Below are positions 27,192 through 34,647 of a stretch of 64,000 nucleotides of DNA, in pieces (the stretch's first letter is position 1; every line of letters begins with the position of its first letter). The notes below the pieces were generated by a model. That model made no database searches, was not told the DNA's origin, and was given only the letters and a program-made list of their open reading frames with translations. The DNA comes from Kineococcus mangrovi. Its GTDB lineage: Bacteria; Actinomycetota; Actinomycetes; Actinomycetales; Kineococcaceae. The stretch is taken from NCBI RefSeq assembly GCF_041320705.1, contig NZ_JBGGTQ010000002.1, forward strand, positions 1-64,000, in the 5' to 3' direction. The translations under genes were made by a program, and so were the position numbers.

Positions 27192-29102
27192 GTGGTCGCA
27201 CACCAGCGGATCGACCCGGTGACGCTGCGGGCCGAGAGCCGGCGCGGTCGACGGCGTCCGGCGGCGCTGCCGCGCTGGGTCCGGCAAGCGTGGGGCACCT
27301 GCTGGGCCGCCGGCCCCCGCGACCTCCTGGCGACGCTCGTCCCGCAGTTCGTGGCCACCGTGGTGCTGGCCGCGCTGCTGCCGCTGGTGCGCACCCTCCT
27401 GCACGTCCTCGTCGACGACGCCGGTGGCGACCGGCTGACCCGAGCCACCGTCCCGCTGTTCCTGCTGGCCGTCGTGGGCCTGGCCGCCGGGGTGGCGAGC
27501 GCGGTGCAGGGGCAACGGCAGAAGGTGCTCGGGGAGGTCGTGCAGCGGCACGTCTGGGGACGCTTCCTCGACGTCAGCGCGCGGGTGGACCTCACGCACT
27601 ACGACACCCCGGAGTTCTTCGAGCGGCTCGAACGGGTCCGGCTCAACGCGTTGACCCGCCCGCTGGCCGTCGTGCAGGGACTCGTGGGCGTCGCCGGCGG
27701 CGCGGTGGGCCTGGTCGCGGTCGTCGTGGCCGTGTGGGCGGTCGCTCCGATCGCCCTCGTCCTGCTGGTTCCCGTCCCGGTGCTGCTGCTCGTCGCCCGC
27801 CGCGGCGGGCGCCAGGAGTTCGAGTTCGCCGTGCAGCACGCCCCGGCGCTGCGGTTGCGCGCCTACCTGCAGAGCACCCTCACTGACCGCGCCACGGCCT
27901 CGGAGGTGCGCTCCTACGGGCTGGCGACGGACCTCCGGGGACGCTGGGACGCGGCGTCGGAGGAGTGGATCGGCGCGGTCCGGCGGCACGCACGGCGCCG
28001 GACCCGCACGATCCTGGCCGGGGAGCTGCTGACCGCCCTCGTCGCGGCGGGCCTGCTCGTCGCCGTCGTCGCCGCCATCGACGCCGGCCGGCTGTCGGTG
28101 GCCCAGGCCGGCGCTGTCGCGGTCGCGGTGCCGTTGCTGGCCAACCGGTCACGGCAGTTCGTCCGCGGCGTGGGAGCGATCCTGGAGTCGGGGTTGTTCC
28201 TCGACGACCTCACCGACTTCCACGCCACGCCGGTGGAACCGGAGGCGCACGACGGGCCCGCGGTGGGGCCGCTGGAGGTGCTGCGCGTTCAGGACGTCTC
28301 GTTCCGGTTCGCCTCCGGCACGCAGGCGCTGCGCGGGGTCGACCTCGACGTGCGCGCCGGGGAGGTCGTCGCGCTCGTCGGGGAGAACGGTTCGGGCAAG
28401 TCGACGCTGGCGAAGGTGGTCGCCGGGCTGCACCGCCCCAGCGGCGGGGTCGTCACCTGGAACGGGGTCGACGTCGCGGGCCTGCCCCCCGCGGCGGTGC
28501 GCCGGCAGGTCGCGGTGATGTTCCAGGACTTCGCGCACTGGCAGCTCCCGGCCGTGGACAACATCGCCTTCGGCGACGTCGAACGCGCCCACCGCGGCGA
28601 CGGCGACGTCGGCCCAGGCGTGGAGGGAGCAGCGCGCGAGGCCGGCGCGTGGGAGTTCCTGGCCGGGCTGCCTGCCGGGCTCGACACCCCGTTGTCGGCC
28701 GAGCGTCCCGGCGGGACGGAACTGTCCGGCGGTCAGTGGCAACGGGTCGCCCTGGCTCGCGCGCTGTTCCGCGGCAGCGGTCTGCTGATCCTCGACGAAC
28801 CCAGCGCCGCGCTCGACGCCCGCGCCGAGGCCGAACTGTTCACCACCGTGCGCACCGCGACCCGCGGCCGGGCGGTGCTGCTCATCACGCACCGGCTGGC
28901 GAACGTCCGTGACGCCGACCGCATCCACGTCCTGCGCGACGGTGTGGTCGACGACGTCGGGACGCACGAAGAACTCCTGCGCCGCGGCGGCCACTACGCT
29001 GCGCTGTACGACCTGCAGGCGCGCGCTTTCCGGACCAGCAGTGCCGCCGTCACGGGTGACGGGGAGACCCGGGCGGACCCGTCCGGGACGAGGGGGTGGT
29101 GA
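27192..29102 (+). CDS. Lasso-peptide ABC exporter (D protein)
   Basis: This 636-residue fused permease/ATPase exporter is expected to pump the mature peptide and give self-immunity. The N-terminal half has membrane helices (PQFVATVVLAALLPLVRTLL, GVAGGAVGLVAVVVAVWAVA, AGELLTALVAAGLLVAVVAA). The C-terminal ATPase has Walker A GENGSGKST (397-405), signature LSGGQWQR (from 511), Walker B LLILDEPSAALD and the H-loop LLITHRL. GTG 27192 follows GGAGG by 5 bases; an upstream open frame adds 48 unlikely residues. Its stop overlaps the B1 start (GTGGTGA), so D-B1-B2-C read as one operon. Confidence 0.88.
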   Translation: MVAHQRIDPVTLRAESRRGRRRPAALPRWVRQAWGTCWAAGPRDLLATLVPQFVATVVLAALLPLVRTLLHVLVDDAGGDRLTRATVPLFLLAVVGLAAGVASAVQGQRQKVLGEVVQRHVWGRFLDVSARVDLTHYDTPEFFERLERVRLNALTRPLAVVQGLVGVAGGAVGLVAVVVAVWAVAPIALVLLVPVPVLLLVARRGGRQEFEFAVQHAPALRLRAYLQSTLTDRATASEVRSYGLATDLRGRWDAASEEWIGAVRRHARRRTRTILAGELLTALVAAGLLVAVVAAIDAGRLSVAQAGAVAVAVPLLANRSRQFVRGVGAILESGLFLDDLTDFHATPVEPEAHDGPAVGPLEVLRVQDVSFRFASGTQALRGVDLDVRAGEVVALVGENGSGKSTLAKVVAGLHRPSGGVVTWNGVDVAGLPPAAVRRQVAVMFQDFAHWQLPAVDNIAFGDVERAHRGDGDVGPGVEGAAREAGAWEFLAGLPAGLDTPLSAERPGGTELSGGQWQRVALARALFRGSGLLILDEPSAALDARAEAELFTTVRTATRGRAVLLITHRLANVRDADRIHVLRDGVVDDVGTHEELLRRGGHYAALYDLQARAFRTSSAAVTGDGETRADPSGTRGW

Positions 29103-29368
29103 CGGTGACGTCCAGGACGGTCCAGACGCGCTCGGAACTCGTCTGGCAGGAGGTCGACGGCCAGGTCGTCGTGCTCGACCCGGGGTCCTCCACCTACCAC
29201 GGGGTCACCGGGGCCGGGACGACGTTGTGGCCCCTGCTGGTCCGCGGGACCACCCGTGACGAGCTCGTGGCCGAGCTCGTCGCGGTGTTCTCCCTCGACG
29301 AACCCGTCGCCCGGCAGGACGTCGCGGTGTTCCTGGCCGAACTGGCCCCGTTCCTGCGGGAGCCGTGA
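29099..29368 (+). CDS. Lasso-peptide B1 protein (PqqD-like RiPP recognition element)
   Basis: This 89-residue protein resembles PqqD. SELVWQEVDGQVVVLDPGSS forms the three-strand wing that binds leader peptides, followed by YHGVTGAGTTLWPLLVRG and a helical C-terminus (TRDELVAELVAVFSLDEP). In lasso systems B1 captures the leader of the precursor and presents it to the B2 protease. Start GTG 29099 overlaps the transporter stop; an in-frame GTG at 29096 is equivalent. Its end overlaps the start of B2 by 4 bases. Confidence 0.88.
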   Translation: MTVTSRTVQTRSELVWQEVDGQVVVLDPGSSTYHGVTGAGTTLWPLLVRGTTRDELVAELVAVFSLDEPVARQDVAVFLAELAPFLREP

Positions 29369-29790
29369 GGCGTCCGGTCCGGCCCCCGGCCCTGCGGGAC
29401 GTGCGCGGCCGGTTGCGCCGGTGGCGGCGGGTGCTGCGGCACCGCGGTCCGCAGGGGTCGCGAGCGCGACGGTGGGCCCGGGGTTCCCTCGCGGCGGTCC
29501 GCGCCGACCTGGCCCGGGAGGGCATGGCGGCCCGGTGCGCGGTTCCGGTCCCGGCACTGCCCGGGTGGTCGCGGGTCGTGGTGGAACGGGTGCTGCACGA
29601 GCAGGACGCCACGTGCCTGCAACGCTGCCTGGTCCTGCAGGCCTGGTTCGCCGCGCACGGGCGCGAGGCCGAGATCGTCGTCGCCGTCCCGACCGCGGCG
29701 CAGCCGGAGTTCACCGCGCACGCCTGGATCCGCGGGTACGACCGCGACGAGCACGACCGGTACCGCGAGCTGACGGTGCTGCGGCCGTGA
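29365..29790 (+). CDS. Lasso-peptide B2 leader protease (transglutaminase-like)
   Basis: This 141-residue protein has the lasso B2 signature: DATCLQRCLVLQAWFAAHG with catalytic Cys84 and EFTAHAWI with His119; the acid should follow in the next strand. B2 cuts the leader from the precursor in partnership with B1. The basic N-terminus (RGRLRRWRRVLRHRG) is normal for the family. Length is typical of stand-alone B2 proteins. It starts at GTG 29365 inside the B1 stop and overlaps the cyclase start by 4 bases. Confidence 0.9.
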   Translation: MRRPVRPPALRDVRGRLRRWRRVLRHRGPQGSRARRWARGSLAAVRADLAREGMAARCAVPVPALPGWSRVVVERVLHEQDATCLQRCLVLQAWFAAHGREAEIVVAVPTAAQPEFTAHAWIRGYDRDEHDRYRELTVLRP

Positions 29791-30953
29791 CCCTGCGGTT
29801 CACCGACCTCGAACTGCTGTGGACCGTCCCCTACGGGCGCGCCGCCGGGGTCGGCGACCTCACCGACCGCCCTGACGGGACCCTGCGGTCGGCGGTCGAG
29901 GAGGCGGTCCTGCCCGCCCTGCGCCGGCCCCCGTGCGTCGTGAGCTTCTCCGGCGGGCGGGACTCCTCCACCGTCCTGGCGGTGGCCGCCGCCCTGGCCC
30001 GTCGCGAGGGCCTGGCCCTGCCGGTCCCGGTGACCAACACGTTCCCCGCGGTCCCGGCCAGCCACGAGGGCCACTGGCAGGAACTCGTCGTCCGGCACCT
30101 GGACCTGCCGGAGTGGACGCGACTGCGGTTCACCGACGAGCTCGACGTCGCCGGACCGGTCGCTCGTGACACGTTGCACCGGCTCGGTGTGTGCGCGCCG
30201 TTCAACCTGCACTTCCACGCCCCGATCGCCGCGCTGGCCGCGGGGGGCTCGCTGCTGACGGGCGTCGGTGGCGACGAGCTGTTCTCCCCCGTCACCCGGC
30301 TCACCCCCTACCGGTTGCTGTCACGCACGTGGGCGGTGAACCGCCGCACGGCCCGGAACGCGGCCCTGGACCTCGCCCCCCGGCCCCTGCGGGTGCGGCG
30401 ATCGCTTCGACGGGTCGACGTGCGGTACGGGTGGATCCACCCGACGGCGCTGCGGAGGTTGCGCACCGACCTGGCGCGGCTGGATGCGACAGAGCCGTTG
30501 TCCTGGGAGCGCGCCGTGCGGCGGCGGGTCTGGCCCGGCCGCCGCCTCCAGATGCACCGGGAAGGCCTGGACCGCCTCGGGGCGCTGCACGACGTGGTGG
30601 TGGAGAACCCGTTCTGCGCACCGCGCGTCCTGGCGACGACGGCGACGGCGTGGGGGCGGACCGGTCCGCGCGGGCGCACCCGGGAGCTGCGGTCGCAGTT
30701 CGGGGACCTGCTGCCCGCCGACCTGGTCGAACGCAGCACGAAGTCGTCGTTCAACGGCGCGTTCTGGGCCGGCCCGGCCCGCAAGTGGGCTCGGGAGTGG
30801 ACCGGCGCCGGGTTGGGCACCGATCTGACCGGGCTCGTGGACGTCGAGGCCCTTCGCCGGGAATGGGCCGCGACCGAACCCGACCCGCACTCCTTCAGCC
30901 TGCTGCACACCGCCGTGCTCGCCGAGCTGGGGGGTTCAGCCCCGCAGGGCTGA
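29787..30953 (+). CDS. Lasso-peptide cyclase (C protein), asparagine-synthetase-like, compact form
   Basis: This 388-residue ATP-dependent enzyme adenylates the ring-closing Asp/Glu side chain and forms the macrolactam. The PP-loop is VVSFSGGRDSSTVL (51-64) and the second nucleotide-binding block is TGVGGDELFSP (158-168). Most lasso cyclases are near 600 residues with a degenerate glutamine-amidotransferase domain first; here only about 50 residues precede the PP-loop. GTG 29787 overlaps the B2 stop, so the short N-terminus is probably real rather than a start-call error. The 3' end overlaps the convergent kinase gene by 18 bp. Confidence 0.87.
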   Translation: MTLRFTDLELLWTVPYGRAAGVGDLTDRPDGTLRSAVEEAVLPALRRPPCVVSFSGGRDSSTVLAVAAALARREGLALPVPVTNTFPAVPASHEGHWQELVVRHLDLPEWTRLRFTDELDVAGPVARDTLHRLGVCAPFNLHFHAPIAALAAGGSLLTGVGGDELFSPVTRLTPYRLLSRTWAVNRRTARNAALDLAPRPLRVRRSLRRVDVRYGWIHPTALRRLRTDLARLDATEPLSWERAVRRRVWPGRRLQMHREGLDRLGALHDVVVENPFCAPRVLATTATAWGRTGPRGRTRELRSQFGDLLPADLVERSTKSSFNGAFWAGPARKWAREWTGAGLGTDLTGLVDVEALRREWAATEPDPHSFSLLHTAVLAELGGSAPQG

Positions 30954-31793
30954 GGCGAGTTCGGCGGCGCTGTCGTGGACCCGGTGCAGATCCCGGGGGC
31001 GGGACCAGCGCAGCGCGGGCAGGGCCGCCAGCCGCAGCAGGGCCGCGGGGTCGTGCTGGGGAACCCTCGCGGCCAGCGCCGCTTCGACGCCGTGCAACCG
31101 TTGCGCGAACGCCAGGTCGTCGAACTCGGAACGTTGCGCGGTGGTCCAGTCCAGGTGCACGAACCCGGCCAGGCGCAGCGTCGCGGACGGTTCCCCGACC
31201 ACGTTCGCGCGCCACCGCTCCCGACGACCGACGACCCCCAGGTCCTCCCCCACCCCGAGGCAGCGCGCCACCGGGGCGCGCAGGTCGACGCACCGCGGGC
31301 CGGGCAGGACCGCGTCCCCGGCGACGAGCACGACGTCGTCGCTGACGTGGGCGAAACCCTGCTGCAGCAACGACCACACGGCCGTGCTCTTGCCCGCCGC
31401 CCGCTCGCCCAGGAGCACGAACACGTCGTCCCCGAGCGAGACCGCCCCGGCGTGCAGCGCCGGCAGGCCACGCCACACGGCGGTGACGACGGCGGTCGAG
31501 GCGAGGTGGGGGTGCACGACCTCGCGGTCGGCCACCGGGGACGCGGTGGTGAGGTGGGTGGTCCTGGTCGCCCGGTCGATGCGCGCCACGCCCCCGTCGC
31601 CGAGGGGGTGGACGGCGTACCGGTCGGTGATCTCGTCCTCGCGCACCCCGGCCAGAGCTGCGGGCCGGTCGGTGACCTCGCGGGTGATCCGCCACGGCGT
31701 CTCGCCCCCGCGTGGTGGCCGCAGGAACTCCCGCCCTCCCACGAGATCGGGAAACGTCAGACCGTAGGCCGCCACGGGCTCGTGCACGGGCAC
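30936..31793 (-). CDS. HPr-kinase-like lasso-precursor kinase
   Basis: This 285-residue protein has a phosphoenolpyruvate-carboxykinase-like fold signature as in HPr kinases: GLPALHAGAVSLGDDVFVLL leading to the P-loop GERAAGKST (129-137), then HVSDDVVLVAGD (149-160) with the metal-binding acids. In paeninodin-type lasso clusters such kinases (PadeK, ThcoK) phosphorylate the C-terminal Ser of the precursor. The precursor here ends in Ser, which supports that role (inference). GTG 31793 is preceded by GAGGTGG. It is transcribed away from the precursor gene and converges on the cyclase. Confidence 0.82.
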   Translation of the reverse strand: MPVHEPVAAYGLTFPDLVGGREFLRPPRGGETPWRITREVTDRPAALAGVREDEITDRYAVHPLGDGGVARIDRATRTTHLTTASPVADREVVHPHLASTAVVTAVWRGLPALHAGAVSLGDDVFVLLGERAAGKSTAVWSLLQQGFAHVSDDVVLVAGDAVLPGPRCVDLRAPVARCLGVGEDLGVVGRRERWRANVVGEPSATLRLAGFVHLDWTTAQRSEFDDLAFAQRLHGVEAALAARVPQHDPAALLRLAALPALRWSRPRDLHRVHDSAAELASALRG

Positions 31794-31825
31794 ATCACAC
31801 CACCTCGCTCCATGATTCTTCGACG

Positions 31826-31849
31826 TTCGGTACGCATCGGGTGACCGAA
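31826..31849. promoter_or_regulatory. Inverted repeat in the kinase/precursor divergent spacer
   Basis: TTCGGT, 12 bases, ACCGAA: a perfect 6-bp dyad in the 106-bp spacer between the leftward kinase and the rightward precursor. TACAGT at 31856-31861 could be a -10 box for the precursor. Its spacing equals that of the dyad at 26924-26947, although the arm sequences differ. A role as operator is inference. Confidence 0.35.
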
Positions 31850-31899
31850 GGCGAATACAGTGGCGTCTTCTCGCCACCTTCCCGGATGGAGGCCACACC

Positions 31900-32037
31900 A
31901 TGACGGTGCGGTACGAAGCACCTCGCGTCACGGAGCTCGGTTCGTTCGCCGAACTCACCCTGCTCACGCCGAAGGACATCGGCGTCCCGAGCGACGGCTT
32001 CAGCTACCAGGGTCAGTCGCTCATCGTCGCCTCCTGA
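31900..32037 (+). CDS. Lasso-peptide precursor (A protein), 45 residues
   Basis: This short gene has a strong ribosome-binding site (GGAGG at 31888-31892, 7 bases before ATG 31900). The leader shows the actinobacterial lasso motif Y-x-x-P-x-(L/V)-x-x-x-G-x-F as Y5, P8, V10, G14, F16. Thr23 matches the conserved Thr at position -2, which puts the cut after Pro24. The core would then be residues 25-45: ring KDIGVPSD closed between Lys1 and Asp8, and tail GFSYQGQSLIVAS ending in Ser. B1, B2, C, D, kinase and nucleotidyltransferase genes surround it. Lys as ring residue 1 is unusual, as Gly is usual. My hand-calculated neutral monoisotopic mass for the cyclised core is about 2149.07, plus 79.97 per phosphate. 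Confidence 0.88.
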   Translation: MTVRYEAPRVTELGSFAELTLLTPKDIGVPSDGFSYQGQSLIVAS

Positions 32038-32044
32038 GACGGCC

Positions 32045-32084
32045 GGCCGGTGTCCGCGCTCCTGCACCTGCGGGGACACCGGCC
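32045..32084 (+). terminator. Hairpin just after the precursor gene
   Basis: GGCCGGTGTCC (32045-32055), an 18-base loop, then GGACACCGGCC (32074-32084): an 11-bp perfect stem starting 7 bases after the precursor stop. It has no T-run. It probably acts as a partial terminator or an RNA-stabilising stem that lets the precursor be made in excess over the downstream nucleotidyltransferase (inference). Confidence 0.55.
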
Positions 32085-32118
32085 GCGTCGCGGCGTTCAC
32101 CCACCCGAACCGCGGATC

Positions 32119-33270
32119 GTGCGCACCGTCGCTCTCGATCGCCTGTCCCGTCCCCCCGCGGACCGCCGCCGGGCCGGGCTCGCCCTGCTGCACCTCGTGC
32201 GCTGCGCCCACCAGAACCGGCAGGCGACGGACCTGGAGGCCGGGTGGGTGCTGGCCCAGGACCCTGCGCTGCTGAGCCGGCTCCTCGCCGCCCACCACGT
32301 GGGTCCGCTCGTCCACGACGTGTTGGTGGCCACCCCCTCCCTGAGCGGACTGACCGCGCTGACCGCGCCGCTGCACGCGGCCCAGCTGCGCCGGACCCTG
32401 GCGGCCCGCCCCGACCTGGAACTGGTCTGCCACTGCCTGCAGCGTCTGCGGTGGACCGTCGTCAAGGGTGTCGCCGCCGCGTCCCTGTACTCCCGCCCGA
32501 CCGCCCGCGAGTGGCACGACGTCGACGTGCTCGTGCACGGCGAGGACCTGCCCCGCGCCCTGGAGGCCCTGGAGACCGGGGGCGCCACGGTGATCGCCCC
32601 GGACTGGCGCCGCACCGCCGACCTGGCGCTGGGTGAGGTCGGTCTCCGCCTGCCGCACGGCACCGTGCTGGACCTGCACTGGCACCTCCTGAACCTCGCC
32701 GAGCGGCGACACGCCTTCAGCTACGACGTCCGGACCGTCCTGCGGCGACGGCGCCCCCGCCGGGTCCTGGGACTCGACGTGCCGGTCCCGCACCCGGTCG
32801 ACGAGGCCCACCACCTGGCCGTGCACGCGACGCTCAGCGGCGGGTGGCGCCTCGGGTGGAGCTACGACGTGGCGCAGGCCGCCGACCGGCTGGAGGACTG
32901 GGACGGACTGGTCGAGCTCGCCCGGGAGGCCGGGACCGGCCTGGTCGTGGGACTGGCCCTGCAGCGGGCCAGGGACCTGCTCGGGGCGCGCGTGCCCGCC
33001 GACGTGCTGCGGGACCTGCACCGGCACGGACGGGGCTGGTCCCGGGTGGGCCGAGCCGTGACGACCTGGGTCCCTCCGGAGTCCCTCGACGGTCCCGACT
33101 GGCTGACCACCCGCTGCTACGCGGGTGCCCGCGGAACCACCGTGCGCAGCCTGCGCCGGTTCCTGGTCCGGGCCCGGGCCGCCGTGCAGACGACTCCTCC
33201 GGCGGCACCCGACCTGCGGGCCCGACAGGACTGGTTCGCGCTCGCCGCGGCGGAGACGCAGGCGCACTAA
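32119..33270 (+). CDS. Nucleotidyltransferase-family protein of the lasso cluster
   Basis: This protein of about 383 residues has the NTP_transf_5-type core: WTVVKGVAAASLYSRPTARE followed by WHDVDVLVHGEDLPRALEAL, with the paired acidic D-V-D of nucleotidyltransferases, then GTVLDLHWHLLNLAERR. Genes of this family occur in kinase-type lasso clusters; their chemistry is not settled. They may add a nucleotide or further group to the peptide. The open frame reaches GTG 32050, inside the hairpin after the precursor; GTG 32119 is a more natural start but has only a weak ribosome-binding site. It ends 190 bp before the exported paralogue at 33460. Confidence 0.75.
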   Translation: MRTVALDRLSRPPADRRRAGLALLHLVRCAHQNRQATDLEAGWVLAQDPALLSRLLAAHHVGPLVHDVLVATPSLSGLTALTAPLHAAQLRRTLAARPDLELVCHCLQRLRWTVVKGVAAASLYSRPTAREWHDVDVLVHGEDLPRALEALETGGATVIAPDWRRTADLALGEVGLRLPHGTVLDLHWHLLNLAERRHAFSYDVRTVLRRRRPRRVLGLDVPVPHPVDEAHHLAVHATLSGGWRLGWSYDVAQAADRLEDWDGLVELAREAGTGLVVGLALQRARDLLGARVPADVLRDLHRHGRGWSRVGRAVTTWVPPESLDGPDWLTTRCYAGARGTTVRSLRRFLVRARAAVQTTPPAAPDLRARQDWFALAAAETQAH

Positions 33271-33459
33271 GCGACTGAAACGACTCAAGGCAACGTGGCA
33301 ATCCTCACGCAACGATAATTGCCATTACTCAGCGTAAAAGGGCAGGCTGGCGTTGGCCCGTTCGGGTGAACGAGGCGTGCCAGACTCCAGATCCGCGCAG
33401 CTCGATCCCGATGGGCTCAGTACCGCACCGAACCTGTCGAAACCTGCGAGGACCTGCTG

Positions 33460-34512
33460 ATGTTGCGCCGCCGACTCTCCGCCGCTCTCCTGCCTGCCGC
33501 TCTGGCCCTCACCGTGGGGACCGCCACACCTGCCATCGCGGCGGACAGCCGCAGCGTTACAGCAGCCTCGACGACCACGGCGACGAACTCGGTCACGATG
33601 CCCGCCGGCAGCCCCTTCGGCACCGCCTCCGCCTGGCGGCAGGACATCCGCAAGGCCCCCCTGGACCCCCGCTCGGCAGCGATGGTCAAGAACGTCGCCG
33701 CGCAGACCGCCAAGCTCTACGGCGGTGTCGCCGCCTTCAACGTCACGAAGTACAACACCAGCTTCTACACCGTCCCCGCCGGGCAGAAGCGCATCGACCT
33801 GAAGTGGAACGACTGCCAGGGCAAGGGCAAGACCCCCGCCGGCTTGTTCGGCACCGGCGGGCAGTTCGTCCAGGTGCCGATCCCGGCCGACGCCGTCCCC
33901 GCGTCCGGGACCGACGGCCAGCTCACGGTCTTCTCCCCCAGCACCGACCAGCTGTGGGAGTTCTGGAAGGCCAAGAAGGTCAAGGGCACGTGGCAGGCGT
34001 GCTGGGGTGGGCGGATCGACCAGGTCTCCACCAACCGCGGCGGGTTCGGCGGCACCTTCGGCGCCAGCGCCAGCGGCCTGGCCCTGTCCGGCGGCACCAT
34101 CGGCATCGAGGACGTCAAGTCCGGTTCCATCCAGCACGCCGTCGCCCTGCACCTGCCCAAGCCCGGTCGTGGCCACAGCTACCCCGCCACCCGCGGCGAC
34201 GGCTGGGACACCTCCGCCGCCGCCGTCCCCGAGGGCACCCGGCTGCGTCTGGACCCGTCGGTCGACGTCGACGGGCTGAACCTGCACCCGATCGCGAAGA
34301 TGGTCGCCAAGGCCGCGCAGAAGTACGGGTTCATCGTCACCGACGCCTCCGGCTGCACCTCGGTCGTCGCCGAGAGCCCCGCCGCCTCGATCGCCCGCAC
34401 CGGGACCGACCCGTGGCCGTCGCTGATGGGCGGCACCCCGCAGTACTCGATCATGGCGAACTTCCCGTGGGGGAAGCTGCAGGCGCTGCCGAAGAACCAC
34501 GGCAAGCCCTGA
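33460..34512 (+). CDS. Exported protein of the LWEFWKA family, member 1
   Basis: This 350-residue protein has a Sec-type signal peptide (LRRRLSAALLPAALALTVGT to about AIAA). I do not recognise the family by name. It shares its whole mature length with the products at 45528, 47017 and 48295. Blocks in order: SAWRQDI, VAAFNV, SFYTV, VPIPADAVPASGTDGQL, STDQLWEFWKAKKVKGTWQA then CWGGRIDQVS, EGTRLRLDPSVDVDGLNL, AQKYGFIVTD and FPWGKLQALPKNHGKP. It differs from the others by SYPATRGDG where they have SWPAQRSDG. ATG 33460 is preceded by GAGGA. Conserved acids and aromatics would suit a carbohydrate-active or carbohydrate-binding protein (inference). Confidence 0.8.
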   Translation: MLRRRLSAALLPAALALTVGTATPAIAADSRSVTAASTTTATNSVTMPAGSPFGTASAWRQDIRKAPLDPRSAAMVKNVAAQTAKLYGGVAAFNVTKYNTSFYTVPAGQKRIDLKWNDCQGKGKTPAGLFGTGGQFVQVPIPADAVPASGTDGQLTVFSPSTDQLWEFWKAKKVKGTWQACWGGRIDQVSTNRGGFGGTFGASASGLALSGGTIGIEDVKSGSIQHAVALHLPKPGRGHSYPATRGDGWDTSAAAVPEGTRLRLDPSVDVDGLNLHPIAKMVAKAAQKYGFIVTDASGCTSVVAESPAASIARTGTDPWPSLMGGTPQYSIMANFPWGKLQALPKNHGKP

Positions 34513-34647
34513 CCCCCGGGGCTCGCCGGCCTCGGAACCGTCCGGTGCCGGCGCGTCCCCAGACGCCGGGGAAGCGCATCCGCGAGCCCGCCTCGACCCC
34601 GCGAGGCGCCACCCTCCGCCCGTGCGGCCCAGCACTAGAGTCGCCGT

